A stretch of DNA of 64,000 nt from Drosophila miranda (Eukaryota > Arthropoda > Insecta > Diptera > Drosophilidae), in assembly GCF_003369915.1 (NCBI RefSeq), contig NC_046673.1:24109718-24173717 (forward strand). The letters run 5' to 3'. Of the stretch, positions 46,041-55,442 are shown piece after piece; positions within the stretch are counted from its first letter, which is position 1, and every line of letters begins with the position of its first letter. The notes under the pieces were generated by a model. That model worked only from the letters and a program-made list of their open reading frames with translations, had not been told where the DNA came from and searched no databases. A program made the position numbers and the translations under genes.

Positions 46041-47075
46041 TCTGAAGGCGAACGACTTGATTAACTTTTCTCTACTTTGTGTTCGTATTCTCTTTTTCGA
46101 TCTTGGCTTAGTTTTTTGTTCTGTTTTTTACGAGAATTTCTAGCCTCCAGTTGGTCCATAAATATGTATTATTTATAATAGATATATTGGCTATAAATCG
46201 TTAAAAAAAAGCCCATTAAAATGCCATTTTACATAGTTAGCACGTTGTCGAGGCTGTGCTTAGAGGTTGGATGCGCATAAATTTCGCTAATTTAGTCAAC
46301 TCTACGGTCAAGGATCTTCAGTGGGAACCTCTACATCTACATTGAGCAATAAATTGGAGAAGTTGCAAGATTGTAAACAATACTTATTTCACTCATAAGA
46401 GTAGAACTACATTTATGCACTTTACCATTGAAAATGTACCTCGAAATGGGAACAGCATTTCCATTTGAATGGAAAGAACTGAAAGACTCATACCATCTTA
46501 GGCAGATTTCCTATAAGTTCTATAACCCGACGTAATTTCTTTATAATGAGCCGCACAGTGTGTGCTAGAAATGTTTGTCAAAGGTTATTTCCGAATATTG
46601 GGATATTTCTTGTTTTTAAGCGCCCTAAAGTATGGTAGAAATATTACCAACACAGCCCACACATCAAATGGTTTATAGAAGATGATAATGGGATATATAC
46701 TTTCCATTTCAATTTCCATTTAATTGTCCAAAACCTGTCCAAATGGAAAAATACCAACACCCTTATGTAAGCGCCTTTGGCCATTCGGTGATGGTGATGA
46801 CAATCCAATCTGGAGAGTGCTTGAGAATGCATTAAACACAATTCCATTGCGCATACGCACCGTATAACAGCGAATAACCGTATAACCTGAGTGCCCCTCA
46901 GTGGCTGTTTGTGTGTGTCGCTGTGCTTTAATTGAAAGCCAAAAAGTACAAATTAAAAGCGCATTGCAGAAAAACCACCAACAAACACCCTCCAACCAAA
47001 GCACAGCCCAGACAGAGAGTGACTTAACATCTCTGACAGACATCTCTGCGTTTTGCACTTTATTGAGCGCTTTTC

Positions 47076-47076
47076 G

Positions 47077-47120
<44 letters not shown>
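47076..47120. repeat. (GT)n microsatellite
   Basis: About 45 bp of nearly pure GT, some 690 bp upstream of the gene starting at 47810. Confidence 0.95.
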
Positions 47121-47122
<2 letters not shown>

Positions 47123-47809
47123 TTTTCGCTCAAAAACGAGTTGGGCAGAGACGCTTGAGTCGGATGTCGGACGTCGGGCTTCGACGCTGGCGTTAGCGCC
47201 GCAATAAAATTCAATTTGGATGGATTTCGTCGTGGGTTTTGTTGCTGGTTTTTTCGGGTCTGCAGTGGACGCCGACACCGACGCCGGCAGTATCAGCAGC
47301 AGAAGCAGCAGCAGCAGAAGCAGCAATAGCAATCGCAGTGCCAGGCATCAGGCAGCTGCGGTAAAAAAAGCTCCGACGCGTTCGGGGCTGCGCTTGCGCT
47401 GTGGTCTGTGTAACCGATTTTTTGGCCACTGCTAAATCATTGAAGTAACTTTCGTCTGCAGTCATTTGCTTAAAGTTAGTGAACGTGCTAGTATCGCGTA
47501 TCTGGCGGCGCGGCTTCCAGCAATCGAATCAAAGAAAAAAAAACAAAGAGAAAAAGAAAAACCCAGTCCGTTCCAAACTTTGATCAATTTTTTATTGGCT
47601 TTTTGTTTATTCTCTTGCCTTCGAGAGCTTAAAGTTTGTGTGCTGTTTTTTGGTGTGTAGCCCGCAAAATGGGTGAAATATTTCAAGTTTCCCCAGAAAT
47701 AAATACAAATAGATCGAATCGAATAATGTGCCAGGCGACTTATAGTTTTTCCTTTGGTTAATTGCAGAATTTACAACAGAACAGAAGTCCCGTTCCTTCG
47801 CCCACAAAG

Positions 47810-50800
47810 ATGCAGTACACAAAGTGCAAAACGATGCTGATGCTGGCCGTACTATCGTTATCGCTAACGCTATCGCTATCGGCTCCATCGCCTCAGCAGC
47901 TCAACGCCGAAGTGGAGTCCGCGCTGCAGGACAGCAGCGACAGCGACCCGGACCTTAATCCAATCAATGCAGAGGTAAAGCCCCCTATCCACCCATCCGA
48001 CCCATCCGCCCAACCTCCCAGTCAACCCATCTCTAAGCCCAACAAGGAAGTCGGGCCAGAAAGAGACAACAGACAGACAACTGAGAGGGGTACAAAGTGA
48101 GGGGAAACTTGATTGCCTCGTCTCCTTGGGGGCAGCTGGGGCGTGAAAGCGAATTTTGCCTGCGGCTCTCTGCGGCTTGTTGCACATTTCGCTGTTGCTG
48201 CTGTTGCTGTTGCTGTTGCTATTGTTGTGTAAGCCGCTGCTAATTTTGCGGCCTGGTGCATTGAACCGACTTCTGGCATAGCCCCCCTCCCCCCATCCCA
48301 TGTCCATTGCGAATATGTTAATCGAATATCGCACAAGAAATCGATTCGAATTCGTATTCGAATATGAATACGAAATTCGCTGCCGAATATATACAAGACA
48401 TGACGACCTTGAGCGCGACGAAACTTGTTAACGACCTACGTTAACATTTCAAAACCATTCCCAACAAAAAAACCGACCAAAAACCCAAAAACCTAACCAA
48501 AGCCAACGCCTCAGAGTAAAGCAGAAGCAGAAACAGAAAGAGAAAGACCTCATCCATAGCTCATCACTTGTCTCCCTCCTCCGCTCTTTGCTGCCTCTCT
48601 CTCTCTCTCTCTCTCTCTCTTCCTCTTTTCTCTTTCTCTGCTGATTCGAGTGTTGTGAAACATTTACTCGATTTAATAGTTTGTTAATATATATATTCAC
48701 TTTTTCGTGCTTATTGATTCAACAACATGTTGTGAAAATTAAATTGAAGACCCCAAAATTTGCCAAATGCATTAAGAGTAGAAGAAAACGTTCCAGGGTT
48801 GCCACCCACAGTATGAAACAGTCGAATCGGATCACCCGAAATGTTCTGAAATTCAATCAAATAAAATTCGGGCAGATTCTTGGGATGTATCTATAATTGA
48901 GGAATGCACAACGCTTGAAAGATACGGGTACGAGTCTGCATTCAATTAGATCTCAGAATATGGCCTAGGTTTAACTTTCAGTTCATAGATCCTGTCTATT
49001 CCGTGGCCATTAATTGTCCCTTCCCATCTACCCGTTGTACTATTGTTCAAGTTCCTGTAGCTCTTTCAACGACTGACCTGATTTGTGGTTGTATATAAAT
49101 CATAGCTCACGTTTTTTGTTTTTTTTTTTTGTTTGTTGCGACCACACACAACAAAATGCTTTGAAAACTGTTTGTCACTTCAGAAACAGCCCAAAACAAA
49201 AACTAAAAAAACTAATAACCAAAAACAATGAAACGGGGTAACAGGCAGCAGGCAGCATAATGAGTTTAGCGTCTAAACTAATAAATTGCCAGGCCTGGCA
49301 AATGTTATAGGCAGCCACAAAAAGCATGTGGGCCCTGGACCGCATTGGGCAATCTCAAGTGGGAGAATGGCAGAACAATGGAGCAAAGATTTTGCTAAAT
49401 TACAAAAATGAATTGCACAAATTGCACGGCCCTCAACAAATGACAAAAGAAGTGGGACCAAAGGGTAACCCACCAAGCCATGGCTTGAAGAACTACTTCG
49501 TTAATATCATTATTAAAAGTACATACTCGTAGATCATGTGCAACTCTGTTGTTGCAAGCACTTCCGTAAACTCTGGGTTACAACTTCCCTCCCATACGCT
49601 AAAGTCCCCTTTTCATCGAAGGTCTCTGAGTCAGCTGAGTGGCTTTCCCGAATCGCGAATTGAAATTCAAATCACTTGCCCAATAATTGCATAACTTCGT
49701 TAGAGGCGAGTGCGAGTGCGAGGGCGGGCGGGAGTAGGAGAAGGGCAAGTGACGTCACAAAACCAAACAAAATTCAGCGCAGAGGTCGTATAGCCGTATA
49801 GCCGTATAGCTGCAACTACGGAGAGTAAATGTATTCGCCGAGTCACATCCGATTGCACTTAAAGCATAGCTCGGATCGAGTCCGATCGGATCGGGTGGGA
49901 TCGGAATAGTTTGGTTTAGTTTCGTTTTGTTTTGGCGCCGAGCGGTGGGCCTGAGGCTGTGGATTATGCGTTTTGTTTAGAAATGAGTCGATTTCGGTTT
50001 GGGTTTCGATTTCGATTTCGAGGTGCATACATATCGCATGTTTTGGGCCAGCCAGATGACGGCCTGAATGCTAAGTGCGGATCGACCGAGAAGCGGGCCG
50101 AAAGTACAAGATATCAACGGCTTAGAATGACCGATGTCCGTGCTCGAGTCGACTCCAAAGCCCCCCTCCCCCCCAGCAACAGTGCTCGTAATGAATGTAT
50201 GAATGTTTGAGTGGGCCAGCCTCGAATTGGGTCAAGTCGAACCGGCCTTAAGTGTCGGAGATTATCGAGTGTTTTTTCTGTTTCTTCGGCTGGTTTCTTG
50301 CATATTTGTTGTCTTCTTGGCCAGCAATTAAACTTGAAGTCAGTTTGTGGCAAAGAATCACAAAATATATGCATAGCAATTAGTCAAGCAAGAAAATCTA
50401 GATACAGATGGCTTGAGAGTTCATGGTCTAGATCTGAATCTGAATCTGACTGCGTGAAGCGAAGCCCCCTGCCAATCTCAGTTCTCCGATTCTTCGATTC
50501 CTTTTACAGGAGGTGTTAGGCGATGGCCAAGAGCGCAACAAAAGAAAACTACCCGATGCGACATTCGAGGCCAAGAATGCGGTGCTCGGCTTCGTGTTTG
50601 GTGTAAGTACTATATAACCGAAGAAGCATACTCTGCTCCAAGGATGATGGATATGACATTGTGTTTTTCTGTGCTTTCTTTAGAAAATCGACAACTTCCT
50701 GGACACGAAGACCCGCGTGATCGAGCAGCTGGATCGCGCAAACATCGAGAAGAACAAGCAGTGGGACATCAAGTCGCCGGTGCCCATCAAGGACTTCCAG

Positions 50801-52322
50801 ACCCTGATCACAGCCGTCGTCTCGCCGAAGATCCGTTCGTTGGGAAACATCGCCAATGACCTCACCACCGGTGTCCTGACGACCATCACCGCCTTCAGTG
50901 GCTCCTCGTCGGGCAATGGAAATGCGAACGCCGGCCTGGGCAACGTTGTCTCGAAGTTCTTGAGCTTCTCCGGCCCCATCCTGCAGGGCTCCTCGGGCGG
51001 CGTCAACGGCATAGGTGGGGTGACGACACCAGCCCCGGACTCCGACGAGGCGGGCTACTAAACAGGAGCCAGGACCTAGAAGCCAGGCAGAGCGCAATGA
51101 GAGCTAAACCTTGGTTGAACCTTGTAATTTATCGTTATCCTCGACCAATCCTTAGATTCCATCACTCTTGCGGTGCGGATGCGGAGCAAAATCTTGTTGA
51201 ATTTCCCCCCTGTTTTTGTTTCTTCACACCTTAGTTAAGATCCACTTTAAGCATTGTTTCATGTTTGTACATACATTCGGCATATATATAAATACTACAT
51301 ATATCAATCAACCCACTCTATGACTCTATGACTCTATGGCGATCGAAAATAAACGACAAAAAACACACACAAAAAAAAACATAAAACAGAAAAACCGTAC
51401 TCGAAATTTTGATTTCAGTTCTGCGGCTGGCGGCTGCCATCTCCATGGCCATGGTCTTGTCTGGGGTCGTGGTGGGGGCTGGGGCTGGGGCTGGGCATGG
51501 GATTCGGTTAGTTTCGGTTCGGGTCTGTCTGTCTGTCTCTTTGACTCGCTGGCTGTTTGTCTCTGTTTCTGTTTCTGCCTCTTTCTCATCGCTCTCTCTA
51601 TCTCTATCTTTCCTACTACCTCGCAGGGCAAGCGGAGGCAGGCACGAGCCGGGGGCAAAGACCTGAGCGATGCCACGGACATCAGCAGCGACAACGTGTC
51701 GTTCGAGCTACCCGACGAGCTCTTCAACAAGTCCTTCCAGACCATCACCAATGTCTCCAAGTCGCTGTCCCGCCTGATCATGGTAAGAACAAAAATACAC
51801 TCAAAACACTCGTTCTTCCTATTCCTACGCTCATCATTGTACTTTAACGCTTAAGCACCTATACAAATGGTTATAACTCTGTTGCTATTGCCCATGTCCA
51901 AAACATAACTGTAACGCTCTCACACGCACAGCCACGCATACAGCGATGCGTTCCGTTTTTGCATCGTGATCTTCCACTCTCTTAGGTGGCGCTTGTTCTA
52001 TGCAACGGATGAGAGCTTTTGTCGAGAGAGAGAGAGAGAGAGAGAGAGACAATGAGAGGGCTTTAACAAGTAGAGCTTTAGCAGAACTTTTAGCGAAACG
52101 GAGTAGCTTTTAGAAAAACGTTCCGGTAAATGTGCTTTTATCTGTGTTCTCTTTTTATTCCTTTAGGGCTCTGCTCGTCGCTACTCCCGCTTTGTGCTCT
52201 TCTTCAAGCCCATCTTTGGGGATGCTTTGGTGGTCAAGGGATACGAGGATCCCACCACCACAACCACAACAACAACCAGACGCACGACCACCGCAGAGGT
52301 GGATAAGCTCAACGAAGTCTAA
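47810..52322 (+). CDS. Secreted protein with two alternative 3' ends; paralog of the 10.9-23.6 kb gene
   Basis: Common exons are 47810-47974 and 50510-50602. They are followed either by 50684-51061 (stop TAA, 211 residues in all) or by 51627-51782 plus 52167-52322 (189 residues). All junctions are phase 0. Exon 1 has the signal peptide MQYTKCKTMLMLAVLSLSLT and ends DPDLNPINAE; its ATG follows CACAAAG, and an acceptor-like TTGCAG at 47767 suggests an upstream noncoding exon. Exon 2 encodes EVLGDGQERNKRK and a helix NAVLGFVFG. Layout and words such as KID/EID exon starts, SKFLSFSGP versus KRFLNFGGA, and a helix exon followed by a short final exon link it to the minus-strand gene at 10.9-23.6 kb. 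The distal exons could instead belong to a separate gene whose first exon I missed. No domain or function is recognised. Confidence 0.72.
47975..50509. other. First intron of the 47.8-52.3 kb gene
   Basis: About 2.5 kb from donor GTAAAG to acceptor TTTTACAG. It contains a CT run (48595-48619) and no supported exon. Confidence 0.5.
50684..51061 (+). CDS. Proximal terminal exon of the 47.8-52.3 kb gene
   Basis: Acceptor TTCTTTAG, phase 0, 125 codons and TAA. It starts KIDNFLDTKTRVIEQLD, continues with a hydrophobic stretch (KIRSLGNIANDLTTGVLTTI), a Gly/Asn/Ser linker, VVSKFLSFSGPILQG and an acidic end. It resembles exon D and later exons of the 10.9-23.6 kb gene fused into one. An AATAAA at 51348-51353 could end its transcript. 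Confidence 0.78.
   Translation, partial: KIDNFLDTKTRVIEQLDRANIEKNKQWDIKSPVPIKDFQTLITAVVSPKIRSLGNIANDLTTGVLTTITAFSGSSSGNGNANAGLGNVVSKFLSFSGPILQGSSGGVNGIGGVTTPAPDSDEAGY
51348..51353 (+). terminator. Poly(A) signal AATAAA after the proximal terminal exon
   Basis: AATAAA about 290 nt past the TAA at 51061 and before the distal exon at 51627, as expected for an alternative polyadenylated 3' end. Confidence 0.55.
51627..51782 (+). CDS. Distal alternative exon of the 47.8-52.3 kb gene
   Basis: A 52-codon phase-0 exon between acceptor CTCGCAG and donor GTAAGA. It encodes a basic start (GKRRQARAGGK), NVSFELPDELFNKSFQTI and a helix ending SLSRLIM. The FELPDE word is comparable to ELPTFEP in exons A and B of the paralog. 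Confidence 0.7.
52167..52322 (+). CDS. Distal final exon of the 47.8-52.3 kb gene
   Basis: Acceptor CCTTTAG, phase 0, 51 codons and TAA at 52320-52322. It encodes GSARRYSRFVLFFKPIFGD, then a run of threonines and VDKLNEV. The stop lies only 141 bp from the stop of the convergent FReD gene. Confidence 0.72.
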   Translation, partial: GSARRYSRFVLFFKPIFGDALVVKGYEDPTTTTTTTTRRTTTAEVDKLNEV

Positions 52323-52463
52323 TCGAATTTCCTTTACTATATTTCTATTTACTATATATCTAGAACCTGTTTGGTTTTTGTGTTTGTGTTTGTGTCGTAT
52401 CTTATCTGTATTTGTATTCTGTTGGGCTCTTTGTTAAATTGTGAAAATATACACTGGTATTTA

Positions 52464-53708
52464 TTAGAACGATGATCCCGACGGCGTTCCGCTGCGGGGG
52501 CGGACCATCATGCGTACTATCTTTAGGGAGCCCTTGGGGCCATCGAGGAAGCCGCGCCACAGAATACCCTTGTACTCGTCCTTGTCCCGATCGAGCAGTC
52601 GCTGATACAAGCCAAAGGGATTGCTAGGGAAGGAGAAAAAGGAAAATTTAAGCCATTGAAGGAATAGCTAGGAATAGTCTGTTCAGGGACGGGATCCCCA
52701 CCTTAGGTTGCAGGAGCTGCCGTACCAGAAGGCCGCCGACTGGGCGGCCGCACAGTTGGCCTCACTTTCGTCGTTGTCCCTGTCCTGGGTGCTAAACTTC
52801 TTGCCCACGTGCTGGCGCAGAGCGTCGGCGGCATCGCCCTGGTACTTCCCGAGGACGTTCAGGTGGTACTGTTCAGACTCGCTGCCGATCCCAAAGTGGT
52901 CATATAGGGCATAGCGCAGCTCCTGCTTGCGGTTCTGCAGCTGCACGAGAAGCTCGTAGTTGTCGCTGCTGGTGATCTGGTGGAGCTTGTCCAGCCCGAT
53001 GAAGAACTCGGTGTTGAGGGACCCGAACCCGATCTTGTAGTCGGCCCACTTGCGATTGAAGTCCTCGCTGCCGTCGTATCGGTTGACCACCATGATCCAG
53101 CCGCCGTCACGCACCTTCTGGTCGCAGAACACGAAGAAGGGCTCCACATTCGCACGGGGTCGTATCCGCACCACACCGTGCTGCTGCTTGAGGCAGTTGC
53201 TTGGCGTTGTGGGACCACCCCCCGCCCCGGGGCCGCCTTGGGCTGCCAGTAACTGGGGCACATCCACATCCAGGCTAGAGAGGGAGGAGACAGGTCTATG
53301 AATGGGTCTACCAGTCAGTGTTACAGATGGGCTTCCTCCGCACCGCACAGCTTACAATCGCGATCCGATGGCATTCGGCAAGCCCAGGGGCACTGGATAG
53401 CCAGCGGGACCGCCACTCCTTCGCAGGTCCACCAGCTGCTCCTGGAGGCCGCCTATCTGCTCCTTGACACTCGCAATGTCATTGGTCAGGGCCTGCAGGC
53501 GTGTGGTGAGGCCACTAAGCGCAGAGATGGGACAGCTAGTCTGCAGATACAGATAGGATAAAGATAGATCGATGTAGAATCCTCTATGACTCACCGAATT
53601 ATCCAGAATGGGTGGCACCATCCCCAGGTCCCCGCCCAGATCCGTTTGCGTTGTGGTAAGGCACGCCATGGCCATGACCAGCGCGTCTAGCTGTAGCATC
53701 TGCGACAT
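52464..53708 (-). CDS. Secreted fibrinogen-related (FReD) protein, minus-strand copy
   Basis: Exons 53708-53595, 53540-53356, 53274-52702 and 52623-52464 give 343 residues; introns are 54, 81 and 78 bp. The N-terminus MSQMLQLDALVMAMACL is a signal peptide. Residues about 41-80 (SALSGLTTRLQALTNDI onward) form a short coiled coil, then a Gly/Pro linker. The fibrinogen C-terminal domain spans about 127-335, with NC at 126-127 and FCDQ as the first disulphide pair, GGWIMVVNRYDGSEDF, GLDKLHQIT, the calcium-site-like DRDND, and the second pair NC...SSC, then ILWRGFLDGPKGSLK. FReDs are secreted lectin-like or adhesion proteins; insect members often take part in immunity or development. AATAAA overlaps the stop codon. 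It is head to head with a sister gene at 54149. Resembles D. melanogaster CG1791/CG1889 by recall only. Confidence 0.93.
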
Positions 53709-54148
53709 ATCTCACTGACTGAGCTCTGACCACTGACCACTGACTACACCACACACTCGCTGGGGGGCTGATCGAGCCGACCGAGCCGATCGACTGGCCA
53801 CAAAGGTCATGCAATTAGATTTTCTCGTGCTGCTGCTGTGCATCCACATTGCAAACGAGTATGCTAAGTGCTAACCGGAGGCGATCAGTGCTGCGCAGTG
53901 CTCACGAGCTTGAGCTTGACTTTATTACGATTATCATTTGTATCAAGCTACTGCTTCAAGAGGCACACAGTGATCAGTCACCAGAGATCACTGCCCGTGA
54001 TTTATGGAGCATCTCCAACCAACCAGCAGCGACTGCCTGCTGCCCGCTGGCGGCTGCTGGGGCGGCTGCAACTGCGTCGCTGTCGTTGGCTCACGCTGCG
54101 ATCGAGCACAAGTTTGTTGTTGAATTGTGGAATCGCCATAGTATCAGC
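53709..54148. promoter_or_regulatory. Shared intergenic promoter region of the two FReD genes
   Basis: Only 440 bp separate the two start codons, so both promoters must lie here unless UTR introns overlap. TCAGT initiator-like words occur on both sides (near 53715 on the minus strand and near 53974 on the plus strand). No clear TATA box is seen. Confidence 0.45.
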
Positions 54149-55386
54149 ATGGCGCTGGAGGCGCTCGTCACTGCTTTGGCCTGCCTCAGCACCACCACGA
54201 TGCCAGAGAAGACTACGCCATCCTCTGTGATAATGCGGAACTCGGTGGAGCCTTTCCTAATCGATGTGAATGTACGTATGGAGGGTACTCTTTACTGATC
54301 TTTCCTGACATTTCGTACAATATTTTGCTCCCTCCGGCTAGGACACTGCCTGTCCCGTCAGCACCTTGGGCGGCTTGGCAGCACGGTGAGTACTTCTCAA
54401 TGGAGTCATCGTTGGGTTTCCGCTTCGTTAAGACAGAGCCTGTCAATCTTTTCAGCATCCAGTTTATGACGGACGAGCTGCAAACACTCAAAACGGAGCT
54501 TAGCAATCTACAGCAGCTGATCGATGAATACAGGATCCAGGCGCCGGGGGAGGCTATTGGTACCCGGTCGTAAGTCATCCCCCGCACGATCGACTGATCT
54601 GTAATTTCTGATCCCTAATGCCGCAGACTCCATCCAGTCCCATCCATTGTCCAGGCCTTGCCAGCCGTGCCCAGCGATGATACGCCCCGGAATTGCTGGG
54701 GCCAGAAGCACGGCCAGGTGCTCATCCGGGTGGCCAGAGATTTGGAGCCCTTCTTCGTGAGCTGTGACCAGAAAGTACGCGACGGGGGCTGGCTAGTGAT
54801 CGCCTACAGGTTTGATGGCAGCGAGAAATTTGACCGCGACTGGCAGAACTACAAGGCCGGCTTTGGGTACCTCAACTCGGAGTTTTTCATCGGGCTGGAC
54901 AAGCTGAACCGGCTGACCAACAGCGGGCACCACGAGCTGCTCGTGCTAATGCGCAGCAAGACGCCTGAGGAGCGCTTCGCCCTCTATGATCACTTCAGCA
55001 TTGGCACCGAGGCCGAGAAGTATCTGCTCAACGTTCTGGGGACCTACAAGGGCGATGCCGGCGACTCCCTGCGCTACCATGCGGGCAAGAAGTTCACCAC
55101 CTACGACCAGGACAACGACGACAACGGACAGAACTGCGCTAGGACCCATGCGGGCGCATGGTGGTATGGTCGCGAGTGCATCGAGAGGTACTTTGACAAA
55201 ATTCCCATTCAGACTACGATTTAATCCCAACGTTTTCCTAGCAACCTCTTTGGCACCTTCCAGCCAAAGTTTGGCCAGGAGATTGGCTACTTCAAGGGCA
55301 TACTGTGGAAAACCTTTTTGCCGGGGCCTACAGGCTCCCTCAGCTACGTTCGTATGCTCATCCGGCCCAAAAAGAAGACATCGTAG
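54149..55386 (+). CDS. Secreted fibrinogen-related (FReD) protein, plus-strand copy
   Basis: Exons 54149-54271, 54342-54385, 54456-54569, 54627-55187 and 55242-55386 give 328 residues; introns are 70, 70, 57 and 54 bp. The start MALEALVTALACLSTTTM parallels the signal peptide of the sister gene. A short coiled coil (DELQTLKTELSNLQQLIDEY) precedes the fibrinogen domain at about 117-322: NCWGQ and SCDQ, GGWLVIAYRFDGSEKF, FFIGLDKLNRLTN, DQDNDDNGQNC with the calcium loop, AGAWWYGREC, ILWKTFLPGPTGSL and a basic tail. The last two splice positions match the sister gene (SCNL/SNPFG versus IER/SNLFG), while it has one extra intron in the stalk. Frame and cysteines are intact, so both copies look functional. 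Confidence 0.93.
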
Positions 55387-55436
55387 ACGTAGACGTAGAT
55401 GCTTTATCCTATATCCTAGATCCTAGATCCTATACA

Positions 55437-55442
55437 AATAAA
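55437..55442 (+). terminator. Poly(A) signal AATAAA
   Basis: Canonical signal about 50 nt past the stop of the plus-strand FReD gene. Confidence 0.75.

Larger units (their letters stand above)
38913..47760. other. Gene-free region with minisatellites
   Basis: No supported exon. Visible structures are CT runs (39590-39625, 39780-39812), GCCATTGGCCATA repeats (41827-41880), TATGGATATGG repeats (42829-42876), a GGCA run (43097-43136), CCATAC(C) repeats (45184-45241), GGAATT repeats (45635-45659), GGATCGTATCG words (45798-45852), an 11-bp minisatellite (45945-46040) and a GT run (47076-47120). Confidence 0.5.
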
